Shown here one piece after another: positions 6,035-12,681 of a DNA stretch of 17,284 bases. The stretch is from contig JANNXY010000033.1 of the NCBI GenBank assembly GCA_031409775.1, positions 1 to 17,284 of the forward strand. The letters are read 5' to 3'. The notes below the pieces were generated by a model. The model did not search any database. It was not told where the DNA came from and saw only the letters and a program-made list of their open reading frames with translations. The first letter of the stretch is position 1, and the number at the start of each line of letters is the position of its first letter. A program made the translations under genes and the position numbers. The DNA is from JANNXY01 sp031409775 (GTDB lineage Bacteria; Patescibacteriota; Minisyncoccia; Phycocordibacterales; CAIZIN01).

Positions 6035-6397
6035 TTATTGATTTTTATCACTCCACATTCTAGTACCGATTTTAACTAGAATCATTAGGATTAGAGTAAC
6101 CACAAGCCATGGATCTACTGAGTGACTGTATCCCTGTACTACAATACCTACCATTAGAATCCCTGAACCCACAAGAAATGCATTTCTCCCTGCAAGAGTT
6201 CTGTGTTTATCTTCACGCTCGTCATATGACTTCTCTCGAAGTATAAAACTTGCAAATATCCCAAAGATAACTAATGTAACTGCAAGCATAGCCATCACCA
6301 TCATATCAGGCATCCAAAAATTAAATGGATTCAATAAAAGAATTGCTAGAGCAATCAAGCAGGTAGTCACAATTGTTTCTTTGATATTATTTTTCAT
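6035..6397 (-). CDS. DUF2178-like four-helix membrane protein, partner of XRE regulator
   Basis: The 120-residue protein has hydrophobic helices at about 9-27, 30-53, 70-88 and 93-112. Between the second and third lies the charged motif SYDEREDKHRTLAGRNAF, typical of small DUF2178-type membrane proteins encoded beside YozG-like XRE regulators. Its start overlaps the end of the XRE gene by 11 nt, showing translational coupling and a shared transcript. The function of these membrane partners is not established; a sensor or anchor that controls the DNA-binding protein is one possibility. Confidence 0.78.
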   Translation of the reverse strand: MKNNIKETIVTTCLIALAILLLNPFNFWMPDMMVMAMLAVTLVIFGIFASFILREKSYDEREDKHRTLAGRNAFLVGSGILMVGIVVQGYSHSVDPWLVVTLILMILVKIGTRMWSDKNQ

Positions 6398-6599
6398 AAG
6401 ATATTTTAAATACTTTTTCTACAGGCATTTTGAAATAGCCAGCGATTTTTAATGCTAATAATATTGACGGGGTGTAATTACCTTTCTCAAGTGCAATGAT
6501 AGTCTGACGACTCACACTAACTTTGTTTGCCAAATCCTCTTGAGTAGCACCTACGCGCATCCGTAATTTTCCAACTTCATTTTTAATATATTCGTTCAT
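6387..6599 (-). CDS. XRE-family transcriptional regulator (YozG-like)
   Basis: The 70-residue protein is a single helix-turn-helix domain: LRMRVGATQEDLANKVSVSRQTIIALEKGNYTPSILLALKIAGYF, with recognition helix SRQTIIALEKG at about 30-40. This is the short Cro/CI-like type that usually forms dimers and binds palindromes. It lacks a ligand domain, so sensing may depend on the co-encoded membrane protein. The promoter TTTACA-N17-TATACT lies 14 nt before the ATG, and its -35 sits in the palindrome GTAAAG-N4-CTTTAC, consistent with autoregulation. The same arrangement upstream of the thioredoxin gene suggests that operon is its target. Confidence 0.9.
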   Translation of the reverse strand: MNEYIKNEVGKLRMRVGATQEDLANKVSVSRQTIIALEKGNYTPSILLALKIAGYFKMPVEKVFKISYEK

Positions 6600-6613
6600 G
6601 TGTAAGTAGTTTC

Positions 6614-6642
6614 AGTATATATATTTATTGTAATGGTGTAAA
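6614..6642 (-). promoter_or_regulatory. promoter of the XRE - DUF2178 operon
   Basis: Minus-strand TTTACA (complement of 6637-6642), 17-nt spacer, TATACT (complement of 6614-6619), then 14 nt to the ATG at 6599. Confidence 0.75.
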
Positions 6643-6653
6643 GCTATCTTTAC
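6638..6653. promoter_or_regulatory. candidate XRE operator, copy 2
   Basis: Palindrome GTAAAG-CTAT-CTTTAC overlapping the -35 hexamer. It has the same half-sites, 4-nt spacing and position relative to the promoter as the copy at 5996-6011. Confidence 0.7.
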
Positions 6654-6690
6654 TTTTTCAACTCGGGCTTTATTAATTCTGTATTTCTGG

Positions 6691-6696
6691 TAATAT
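6691..6696 (+). promoter_or_regulatory. extended -10 of tRNA-Ser
   Basis: TGg-TAATAT, 9 nt before the first base of the tRNA. No convincing -35 is seen. Confidence 0.5.
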
Positions 6697-6705
6697 GCAC
6701 TCTAC

Positions 6706-6792
6706 GGAGATGTGGCAGAGTGGTCTAATGCACCTGTCTTGAAAACAGGAGGGGTCGAAAGGCTCCCGTGAGTTCGAATCTCACCGTCTCCG
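6706..6792 (+). tRNA. tRNA-Ser (anticodon TGA)
   Basis: A class II tRNA of 87 nt. Acceptor GGAGATG pairs with CGTCTCC (one G-T), anticodon stem CCTGT/ACAGG with loop CTTGAAA (anticodon TGA, reading UCA), long variable arm built on GGGGTCGAAAGGCTCC, T-arm GTGAG-TTCGAAT-CTCAC, discriminator G. CCA is not encoded. Confidence 0.95.
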
Positions 6793-6793
6793 C

Positions 6794-6851
6794 CTTCGCT
6801 ACGCCGAAGCCCGCTTTGGGGCAAAGGCGAGCTTCGCCCTAGCTACGGCGT
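6794..6851. repeat. GC-rich hairpin cluster after tRNA-Ser
   Basis: Consecutive hairpins CTTCG-N6-CGAAG (6794-6809), GCCC-N5-GGGC (6809-6821) and GGCGA-GCT-TCGCC (6826-6838). ACGCCG (6801-6806) can also pair with CGGCGT (6846-6851). The block is much richer in GC than the flanks. No T-tract follows, so it is not a standard terminator. Confidence 0.6.
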
Positions 6852-6901
6852 GATAAATCCGCTTTAGTACAACGAAGCTTTAGCATGGTTGACTTAACTG
6901 C

Positions 6902-6907
6902 TAGAAT
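6902..6907 (+). promoter_or_regulatory. extended -10 box for the GIY-YIG gene
   Basis: TGc-TAGAAT, then 6 nt, then the second of two adjacent ATGs (6914). It favours 6914 over 6911 as the start of a leaderless mRNA. Confidence 0.45.
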
Positions 6908-6913
6908 TAAATG

Positions 6914-7144
6914 ATGTTTTACGTTTATTCGCTAAAGTGTATAGATGGTTTTTATATTGGTTGCACATGTGATTTAAAAGAAAGGTTAGAAAGGCACAAC
7001 AACGGATACGTAACTGCAACCAAGGACCGTTTACCAGTTGAGTTAGATTTTTATGTTGCTATCAAGGATAAATACAAAGCCTTTGAATTTGAGAAATATT
7101 TGAAATCAGGATCGGGTAGGGCATTCATCAAAAAGCATTTGTAG
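6914..7144 (+). CDS. GIY-YIG nuclease domain protein (YhbQ/UPF0213-like)
   Basis: A 76-residue single-domain GIY-YIG protein. The first motif is FYVYSLKCIDGFYIGCTCDLKERLERH, with VYS and YIG at the GIY and YIG positions and the conserved Arg of the following helix. Then come HNNGYVTATKDRLPVEL and AFEFEKYLKSGSGRAFIKK, which carries the conserved Glu. The family includes structure-specific and non-specific nucleases, and these small forms are common in CPR and other bacteria. An in-frame ATG at 6911 would add one Met. The next gene starts a few bases after its stop, suggesting a two-gene transcript. Confidence 0.9.
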   Translation: MFYVYSLKCIDGFYIGCTCDLKERLERHNNGYVTATKDRLPVELDFYVAIKDKYKAFEFEKYLKSGSGRAFIKKHL

Positions 7145-7147
7145 TAT

Positions 7148-7669
7148 ATGATCTTGAATATACCTATGAAAATCCCAGAACTAAAACTAAATAGAGCAAA
7201 AGAATTAATCTATACAAGTAAGCATATTGCACTTGCTACCACAAATGCAGATGGTTCACCGCATAATAGCCCCGTAAGATTTCTCTATGACGAAAAGCTT
7301 GAAAATATATATTGGGGTTCAAATATCGAAGCACTACATTCTCAAAATATACTCCGAACAGGTCAGATATTTGCAGTCTTATTTGATAGGATAGAAAACG
7401 GCGGGGTTTATATAAATTGTGTTGATGGTCACATACTCGATGGAGAGGAATTGGAAGTTGGACTTACGATCAACAACTCGTTTAGGGCAAAAGAAGGTCA
7501 AGAAAAAATCACTTTAGACTATTATGGAGCAGGAAGTGTTCAAAAAATGTGGTCAGCAAGAATTACAAATCTATGGATAAATATACCTGTTCGAGATGAA
7601 AATGGTTTTATACTAAGAGATGAGAGGGTAGAGCTAGAAAGAGATATCTTAAATTCTAAACGCGTCTAG
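7148..7669 (+). CDS. pyridoxamine 5'-phosphate oxidase-like (FMN-binding split barrel) protein
   Basis: The 173-residue product begins the split-barrel fold with ELIYTSKHIALATTNADGSPHNSPVRFLYDE, the usual PNPOx-family opening (about 17-47), followed by NIYWGSNIEALHSQNILRTGQIFAVLF. The C-terminal half (WSARITNLWINIPVRDENGFILRDERVELE) replaces the classical PNPOx C-terminus, so the substrate is probably not pyridoxamine phosphate; flavin or F420-type cofactor binding is only inferred. A second in-frame ATG at 7166 is an equally reasonable start. It lies 3 nt after the GIY-YIG gene. Confidence 0.8.
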   Translation: MILNIPMKIPELKLNRAKELIYTSKHIALATTNADGSPHNSPVRFLYDEKLENIYWGSNIEALHSQNILRTGQIFAVLFDRIENGGVYINCVDGHILDGEELEVGLTINNSFRAKEGQEKITLDYYGAGSVQKMWSARITNLWINIPVRDENGFILRDERVELERDILNSKRV

Positions 7670-7696
7670 CCATTCTCGCGCGTATTCGAACTTTGC

Positions 7697-7702
7697 TATA
7701 CT
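7697..7702 (+). promoter_or_regulatory. extended -10 box for the gene at 7711-8424
   Basis: TGc-TATACT, 8 nt before the ATG at 7711. No convincing -35 is seen. Confidence 0.5.
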
Positions 7703-7710
7703 TACATTAC

Positions 7711-8424
7711 ATGGAAACACAACCCGAAAAACTAGAAGGTCATGGAATTGATTCGGAGCATCTATCTGAAAGAGTTAAAGATTTATTTCTTTTGGATGAA
7801 GCGGAACAAGAAATTCTTTCTAAAAGAATCGTGGAAAATGAAGGAAGAATACGTGTTTTCGTTCATCCATTTTTTGACATTTTCACAAGGCAAGGCAAAG
7901 GACCCATGTGGGAGAAAGAAGCAAGTCAGGTTACTGACAGATCTGAAGCAATTAAGGATGTCTTGGCTAAGCTCATTACAAATCCTGCTACACCTCCTCT
8001 ATTCATTATGGAGGAAACCACCATGTTTGAAGCTCTTCAACAGGAAATAGCAACCAGACTCGAAACGCCGGTTCAACATGATTTTTATCTAATCCCCACA
8101 GTACCAGAATCTTCGACTCCGTTAAGAAGAGCTGAAAAGTATCCACCCAAAGAGGATAAAGATAAGGCTTGGAAAGATCTTGTGGGTCTCTTTACAAAAT
8201 TAGGAGTCAGAGAGATTCTGCTTGCGGGAATGTATCTTCGAGTCAGAAAACACGAATCATCATCTGGAGAGATATTTAATGTCTCAGCATGTGTAGGGGA
8301 TACATTTATGGAACTATATGAACAGTTTAAAGTTGAGATGTCAGCGCTCACCTATCCTCAGTCGAGAATAGATATGAATCAAATTAAATTTGATGGTGAA
8401 GACCGAAGCGAGTTATTAAAGTAG
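7711..8424 (+). CDS. hypothetical soluble protein, 237 aa
   Basis: I do not recognise a characterised family. Visible features are a charged helical N-terminus (EHLSERVKDLFLLDEAEQEILSKRIVENEG), a strand followed by VFVHPFFDIFTRQGKGPMWE (about 46-67), a central PPLFIMEETTMFEALQQEIATRL, DFYLIPTVPES, and LGVREILLAGMYLRV before a conserved-looking VSACVGDTFMELY. The alternating strands and helices suggest an alpha/beta fold. There is no signal peptide or membrane segment. An in-frame ATG at 7693 is rejected because the -10 box lies between it and 7711. Confidence 0.75.
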   Translation: METQPEKLEGHGIDSEHLSERVKDLFLLDEAEQEILSKRIVENEGRIRVFVHPFFDIFTRQGKGPMWEKEASQVTDRSEAIKDVLAKLITNPATPPLFIMEETTMFEALQQEIATRLETPVQHDFYLIPTVPESSTPLRRAEKYPPKEDKDKAWKDLVGLFTKLGVREILLAGMYLRVRKHESSSGEIFNVSACVGDTFMELYEQFKVEMSALTYPQSRIDMNQIKFDGEDRSELLK

Positions 8425-8465
8425 GTTCTAGCCGCATCAACAATCCTTCGCAAAATTTACTTTTC

Positions 8466-8786
8466 TCACAAACGTTTTTTGGTTTTTCTATCACGTATCA
8501 TATTTTTGACCTGTAATACCATAACTATAGTAAAAAAGATAAGTGCAACGAGCGCGAATTGATCAACAGTATTATTCTCTGCAGCATAAAAGCCAAAAAA
8601 TAGAATCAAAGGAACAGAAAGTATAAAGATAATTAATCCCAGAATTGTTTTACTCCAAGAGTGCTTTACTCCGTAAATATCAGTATTGTTTCGAAGTATG
8701 TTTAGAAATCTACCCTTTCTGGAAAGAAAAACAGAAAGAAATAAGATGGTTCCTATTATGTATATTGTTGAGATATCGAAGTTCAT
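8466..8786 (-). CDS. small membrane protein, hypothetical
   Basis: From ATG 8786 the product has 106 residues with membrane helices at about 5-22, 47-67 and 74-90. A basic loop SRKGRFLNILRNNTDIYGVKHSWSK and a very basic C-terminus (KNMIRDRKTKKRL) predict cytoplasmic faces. The family is unknown to me. A TTG at 8804 would add six residues but would place the TATAAT box inside the coding region, so I choose 8786. It ends with TGA and is divergent from dsbB. Confidence 0.65.
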   Translation of the reverse strand: MNFDISTIYIIGTILFLSVFLSRKGRFLNILRNNTDIYGVKHSWSKTILGLIIFILSVPLILFFGFYAAENNTVDQFALVALIFFTIVMVLQVKNMIRDRKTKKRL

Positions 8787-8792
8787 GATCAA

Positions 8793-8798
8793 ATTATA
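8793..8798 (-). promoter_or_regulatory. -10 box for the gene at 8466-8786
   Basis: Minus-strand TATAAT, then exactly 6 nt, then ATG. It is a perfect consensus hexamer. Confidence 0.55.
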
Positions 8799-8845
8799 TG
8801 TCAAAATATTTATTTTGACTATTTTTTATTTCCCCCGCCTTGTGC

Positions 8846-8851
8846 TATTAT
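8846..8851 (+). promoter_or_regulatory. extended -10 box of the dsbB-ruvX operon
   Basis: TGc-TATTAT, 9 nt before ATG 8861. Confidence 0.5.
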
Positions 8852-8860
8852 CCTCAATAT

Positions 8861-9412
8861 ATGGAAATAATAGATATTGGCAAGCTTATATTATCAAGTC
8901 TCACAGTGATCGCACAGATGCTCGTGGTGCTCGCACTGCTCGGGATATTGTTTCGCAAAAAGGTTCCGATGTTTGCCAAGGTTTACCGCCTGTTCGGGGA
9001 GAACGCATTACTCATATCGTTTGTTGTTTCACTCACGGCGACTCTGGGGAGCCTCTTCTTCTCGGAGATAGTACTGCTCGAGCCTTGCAAGCTATGCTGG
9101 TTCCAGAGGATACTCATGTACCCACTCACGCTTATGTTCGGGTTGGCTTATATAAAGAAAGATTACAAGATCTACGCCTATACGACACCTCTGGCTGTAA
9201 TCGGTGCACTCATCGCACTGTATCACTACTTGCTTCAGCTGGGTATAGTGCCCAAGATAGTCCCATGCTCTACTGTAGGTTATTCCGTGGATTGTGCCAA
9301 ACTATTTGTGATGAATTTCGGCTACATCACGATCCCTCTCATGGCACTATCTGCATTTATGCTTATTATCGTTTCTCGCTATTCATCAACACATGAAATA
9401 TCTAGGAATTGA
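8861..9412 (+). CDS. dsbB: DsbB-family disulfide bond formation membrane protein
   Basis: DsbB reoxidises an exported thiol oxidase by passing electrons to quinone. The 183-residue product has hydrophobic helices at about 8-30, 48-70, 84-99, 105-125 and 152-172. The first cysteine pair is C76-K-L-C79 in LLEPCKLCWFQR, followed by the conserved Arg; the second pair is Cys136 and Cys145 in PCSTVGYSVDC. Both extracytoplasmic pairs needed for activity are intact. A TTG at 8840 would overlap the -10 box and is rejected. It overlaps ruvX by 20 nt. No DsbA-like oxidase is in the window; the exported thioredoxins at 4060-5927 belong to a reducing pathway instead. Confidence 0.92.
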   Translation: MEIIDIGKLILSSLTVIAQMLVVLALLGILFRKKVPMFAKVYRLFGENALLISFVVSLTATLGSLFFSEIVLLEPCKLCWFQRILMYPLTLMFGLAYIKKDYKIYAYTTPLAVIGALIALYHYLLQLGIVPKIVPCSTVGYSVDCAKLFVMNFGYITIPLMALSAFMLIIVSRYSSTHEISRN

Positions 9413-9791
9413 TTATGGGTCAAAGAGGGTGGGGGTGTCGCTCTCTGATGACGGGGGTAGGATGGCATTTCCCAAAGGTGTGATCCCCAACGATAGATAC
9501 CTAATGAAGAGCCTCGCAGATATGGTCAAGTCTCACAAGGTAGACACTGTCGTAGTGGGCGAGTCCAAAGACTTCCAGATGAATGATAATCCGATATTTG
9601 CGGATGCCAGATTCTTTGCCAGTGAACTTGGTCGCGAGACTGGAGTGCAGGTAGAATTCGAGCCAGAGTTCCTGTCATCCCACCAGGCATCGAGGACCAA
9701 CCACGAGCTCGGGGGCAGGAACGCTTTCCTGGATGCATCAGCGGCTACGATAATATTGCAAAGTTACTTAGATAAATTAAATAATAAATAA
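9393..9791 (+). CDS. yqgF: RuvX/YqgF-family RNase H-like nuclease
   Basis: The family acts in pre-16S rRNA processing and has been proposed as a Holliday junction resolvase. The product has 132 residues, normal length. It opens with the RNase H-like strand MKYLGIDYGSKRVGVSLSDDGG (Asp7 catalytic), then VDTVVVGESKDF, which replaces the usual VVGLP, then VEFEPEFLSSHQA with the acidic residues of the active site, and ends DASAATIILQSYLD with the last conserved Asp. It is translationally coupled to dsbB by a 20-nt overlap and followed after 1 nt by the tRNA-binding protein gene, so all three form one operon. Confidence 0.92.
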   Translation: MKYLGIDYGSKRVGVSLSDDGGRMAFPKGVIPNDRYLMKSLADMVKSHKVDTVVVGESKDFQMNDNPIFADARFFASELGRETGVQVEFEPEFLSSHQASRTNHELGGRNAFLDASAATIILQSYLDKLNNK

Positions 9792-9792
9792 C

Positions 9793-10152
9793 ATGATCAA
9801 CTACGACGAATTCAGCAGAGTAGAAATGACAGTGGGCAAGATCCTGTCTGCAGAGCCGGTGGAGAAAAGCGAGAAGCTACTTAGACTTACGGTAGATTTC
9901 GGGCTAAAGCCATCCGATGGCTCGCCTGAAGTCTCAGATATACGCCAAGTCGTATCGGGCATTGCCAAATATTTCCCTGATGTATCAGTACTTATAAATT
10001 CCAAACATCCATTTGTCACCAACCTAGAGTCACGCATGATCATGGGGCTAGAGAGCCAAGCCATGATACTCGCTGCATCAGACAGAGACTCTGGAGCATT
10101 CTCCCTACTCGATGTGTCAGATAGTATTCCACACGGTACTAGGCTCGGATAA
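9793..10152 (+). CDS. tRNA-binding domain protein (MetRS C-terminal / CsaA / Trbp111-like)
   Basis: A 119-residue stand-alone OB-fold tRNA-binding domain. INYDEFSRVEMTVGKILSAEPVEKSEKLLRLTVDFG (about 2-37) is the classic opening, IRQVVSGIAKYFPD is the central motif, and HPFVTNLESRMIMGLESQAMILAAS matches the C-terminal part of the fold (normally N-L-x-P-R-K-M-x-G-x-x-S). It could serve as a free tRNA chaperone or as a trans-acting C-terminal domain for methionyl-tRNA synthetase. It follows yqgF by 1 nt. The pilM promoter box starts 3 nt after its stop. Confidence 0.92.
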   Translation: MINYDEFSRVEMTVGKILSAEPVEKSEKLLRLTVDFGLKPSDGSPEVSDIRQVVSGIAKYFPDVSVLINSKHPFVTNLESRMIMGLESQAMILAASDRDSGAFSLLDVSDSIPHGTRLG

Positions 10153-10155
10153 TGC

Positions 10156-10161
10156 TATAAT
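10156..10161 (+). promoter_or_regulatory. extended -10 box of the pil operon
   Basis: TGc-TATAAT, a perfect consensus, 11 nt before ATG 10173. No good -35 is present. Confidence 0.55.
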
Positions 10162-10172
10162 GTTGGTAACCT

Positions 10173-11246
10173 ATGTTGCCACTTTACATGTATATATCAA
10201 GATGGTTCCCAATACCCAAGATAATCGAAATGCGATATGCTTCGATACATATATCTTCGGATAATCACATCATGTATATGGAATGTCGTAGGAAGCATAA
10301 TGCACTCCTCCCCAAAGTATTTGAGAAAATATCATTTGCTCGGACAGATGACAATGATTCCGCTGATCTGATACTCAAACTCCGTAGCCTCCGTAACAAA
10401 TACAAGACAGAATTCATCAAAGCAACAATCCCAGAGTCAAAAAGTTATTTGTTCGAAGCGGAGATTCCTCGTGTTGCTGACAGTGATCTGTACGAAGCTG
10501 TAGCCTTCATTATAGAAGAAAAGGCTCCAGTTACACTTTCTGATATAATATTTGGGTTCAGAATTATAGACTATAGTGACCCCAACAAATTTACCGTGTC
10601 TGTGAGTGTGGTGCCACGAGATGTGGTTAATTTCTATATAGATATCTTTAATACAGTTGGCTTTATACCGGTTACATTTAAGGTGGAAGTACAGGCAGTT
10701 GTTAATGCAGTAGTACCGATCGGGAATAAAACCAGTGTGATCATAGTATCCATGAAGAAAAACAAGATGATTATATCCATCGTTTACAACGAAGGTGTTC
10801 TGTTTGCTACTACAGTCGATGTTGGGGGTGGGATATTTGATGATGTGCTTGTTGCTAACTACCCCAACTCTACACTCGAAGAAATAGAGAAGCTTAAATT
10901 TACCGAGGATTTTATTTCCAACAAAAGGGATGGCGCGGTCCAGACTGGATTCCTAGCACATGCAGATAGGGTGAGAGAGCAGATCAACAAATACTATATA
11001 TATTCGCAGACGCACAAGGCAGCGGGGGCCCCCACAGAATCCGAACCTGCCAAAGTGATATTTATAGGCAAAGAAGCATGCATCCCTGGGCTTGTGGACT
11101 ATTTGAGATCTGTTCTAAAGATCCCTGTGGAGCAGGGTGATGTATGGGCCAATCTGTTCAATATTAGTAACCATATGCCCGACCTAACCAAGCCGGAGTC
11201 GTATGACTTTGTAGAGACCTCTGGGTTGCTTGTAGATAGAGATTAA
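10173..11246 (+). CDS. pilM: type IV pilus assembly protein PilM
   Basis: PilM is the cytoplasmic actin/FtsA-like ATPase of the type IV pilus alignment complex and binds the PilN N-terminus. The product has 357 residues. A short N-terminal segment RWFPIPKIIEMRYASIHISSD (about 11-31) matches the CPR PilM opening, but the phosphate-1 motif reads SIHIS where GIDIS is common. The second phosphate motif VDVGGGIFDDVLV (about 218-230) is intact, and KVIFIGKEACIPGLVDYLRS (about 297-316) matches the adenosine motif. Start 10173 is favoured by the promoter; ATG 10188 also fits. pilN follows after 9 nt. In CPR such pili are thought to serve attachment or DNA uptake. Confidence 0.88.
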   Translation: MLPLYMYISRWFPIPKIIEMRYASIHISSDNHIMYMECRRKHNALLPKVFEKISFARTDDNDSADLILKLRSLRNKYKTEFIKATIPESKSYLFEAEIPRVADSDLYEAVAFIIEEKAPVTLSDIIFGFRIIDYSDPNKFTVSVSVVPRDVVNFYIDIFNTVGFIPVTFKVEVQAVVNAVVPIGNKTSVIIVSMKKNKMIISIVYNEGVLFATTVDVGGGIFDDVLVANYPNSTLEEIEKLKFTEDFISNKRDGAVQTGFLAHADRVREQINKYYIYSQTHKAAGAPTESEPAKVIFIGKEACIPGLVDYLRSVLKIPVEQGDVWANLFNISNHMPDLTKPESYDFVETSGLLVDRD

Positions 11247-11255
11247 CAAATACTC

Positions 11256-11795
11256 ATGCTTCATTTACTACCAGAACAGTACATAACGAGTTTGAGGGGG
11301 ATGTACCTCCGACGCTTTTCGGTGCTTACCATGGAACTTTTGGCTGCCATGTGCATATTTGGCACATTATCACTGCTACCATCATTTCTGTTGCTTCGTT
11401 CAGAGAAGGCTATAATAGAGAAAAGGACCGAAACGATACTCTCTGCAACAAGTACAGTGAAGCTCGATGAGCTCAGCCAGTTTGAAGCCTCACTTCGAGA
11501 GAAGATTTCTTATATAGAGAGCGGTAACCAAGACTTCGTCCGTAGGTTGGACGAGATTCTCGCAAAGAGAGGTAGTATAGTGTTCAATAATTTCCAAGTC
11601 ACCGCCAACAATGATCTGATAAGCATCAATGCAGCCGGGTTTGCTAAAACTCGCGAGGACTTACTCAGATTTAAAGATGATGTCACTGCGATCGATGGTG
11701 TTCTAGGAATCGATATACCAATATCTTTCTTTACCAAAGAAAAAGACATACCATTTAGTACTATAATAATATTTTCACCTATAATAGAACCTTAG
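11256..11795 (+). CDS. pilN: type IV pilus assembly protein PilN-like
   Basis: The 179-residue product starts with the PilN-type cytoplasmic peptide LHLLPEQY (the NLLP motif that docks on PilM), followed by a membrane helix at about 25-48 and a long coiled-coil-like segment (about 50-100). The C-terminal alpha/beta domain (about 105-179, with VFNNFQVTANNDLISINAAGFAKTREDLLRFKDDV) fits the ferredoxin-like periplasmic fold of PilN. It sits between pilM and pilO with spacings of 9 and 1 nt. Sequence identity is low, so the call depends on order and topology as much as on motifs. Confidence 0.8.
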   Translation: MLHLLPEQYITSLRGMYLRRFSVLTMELLAAMCIFGTLSLLPSFLLLRSEKAIIEKRTETILSATSTVKLDELSQFEASLREKISYIESGNQDFVRRLDEILAKRGSIVFNNFQVTANNDLISINAAGFAKTREDLLRFKDDVTAIDGVLGIDIPISFFTKEKDIPFSTIIIFSPIIEP

Positions 11796-11796
11796 T

Positions 11797-12330
11797 ATGA
11801 AACATTCCAATCTCACTTTGTATATTTTTCTAACCATATCACTTCTATGTGTAGCCCTTTTCGTCTTTGCTATATTAGTAACTGCTAAGGAAAAAGTATA
11901 TGTCCTAAATACCAAGGACAAGATATTTGAAGCTCAGGACAAGGCCAATTCCGCTAAAATTCTAAACGATCTCTATGATGAGACTCGTAGCCAACAGGTG
12001 ATCATAGATGCACGGTTCGCCAAGGCCAGTCAGACAGTTGATGTGATCAAAGCTTTTGAGAGCTTCGCAGCTACCCACAAAGTAAAGCTCCTGGTACAAG
12101 GTATTCAGACCATCGAGAATGATGAGGGTGAGAAGGAGGCGATTCATATATCTGCTAATATCAAAGGTGAGTGGCGTCAAATAATGCAGTATTTTATAAA
12201 CCTTAGGACATTTGAGTATGCATATATAACCGACAGACTAAGCTTTACCACCGAGAAAACAATCGCAAAGAACGTCAAATTGCCAATATGGAATGCAGAC
12301 TTTATTATTATAATCCCACTAATTCAATAG
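11797..12330 (+). CDS. pilO: type IV pilus assembly protein PilO-like
   Basis: The 177-residue product has one N-terminal membrane helix (about 8-29), a coiled-coil region (about 30-75) and a C-terminal domain (about 78-177) in the order expected of PilO. VIKAFESFAATHKVKLLVQGIQT and the strand ISANIKGEWRQIMQYFINLRTFEYAYITDRLSF resemble the family. PilO pairs with PilN in the inner-membrane alignment complex. It is 1 nt after pilN and 1 nt before the next gene, so the transcript is tightly coupled. Confidence 0.78.
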   Translation: MKHSNLTLYIFLTISLLCVALFVFAILVTAKEKVYVLNTKDKIFEAQDKANSAKILNDLYDETRSQQVIIDARFAKASQTVDVIKAFESFAATHKVKLLVQGIQTIENDEGEKEAIHISANIKGEWRQIMQYFINLRTFEYAYITDRLSFTTEKTIAKNVKLPIWNADFIIIIPLIQ

Positions 12331-12331
12331 T

Positions 12332-12661
12332 ATGGAGAATCAACTCAAAGTAAAACCAAAAGAATACCTAGCTCGTCGCCATAGAACACTTTCACTTACG
12401 GGAGTGAATCGGTATTTCGATTGGGCTGTAATGTTCTTTTGCTTGGTTGTGATATTGATCTCTGTATCAGTCTATGCGGTCAGTACATATATAAGCTCAG
12501 TCGAGATTATCAACAAATCAGTAGAAGTTGTTCCCATGGACGTGATCAAAGGTCGCAAGGGGATAGAAAAGCTGCGTGCGGAGGTTGAGTCGGTCAAAGC
12601 GTTCGAGACTAGTAGCAAATTCTCTACAACTTCACCTATATACATTGACCCATCCCGATAA
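12332..12661 (+). CDS. small single-helix membrane protein at the end of the pil operon
   Basis: The 109-residue product has a basic cytoplasmic N-terminus (QLKVKPKEYLARRHRTL), one membrane helix at about 31-53 and an extracytoplasmic tail of about 55 residues with no cysteines. Position and spacing (1 nt after pilO) point to a pilus-complex accessory protein. PilP would occupy this position in other bacteria, but I see no PilP lipoprotein signal or domain. Its tail runs directly into the promoter of the tRNA cluster. Confidence 0.7.
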   Translation: MENQLKVKPKEYLARRHRTLSLTGVNRYFDWAVMFFCLVVILISVSVYAVSTYISSVEIINKSVEVVPMDVIKGRKGIEKLRAEVESVKAFETSSKFSTTSPIYIDPSR

Positions 12662-12666
12662 CATGG

Positions 12667-12672
12667 TAGTAT
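12667..12672 (+). promoter_or_regulatory. extended -10 of the tRNA-Arg(TCT) cluster
   Basis: TGg-TAGTAT, 9 nt before the broken tRNA copy, the same spacing as for tRNA-Ser. Confidence 0.45.
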
Positions 12673-12681
12673 CTGATAATC

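Noticed and set aside
8686..9396. A 236-codon frame overlapping dsbB on the same strand.
   Set aside because: It is an out-of-frame shadow rich in Arg, Cys and His with no family pattern, whereas the dsbB frame has both cysteine pairs and membrane helices.
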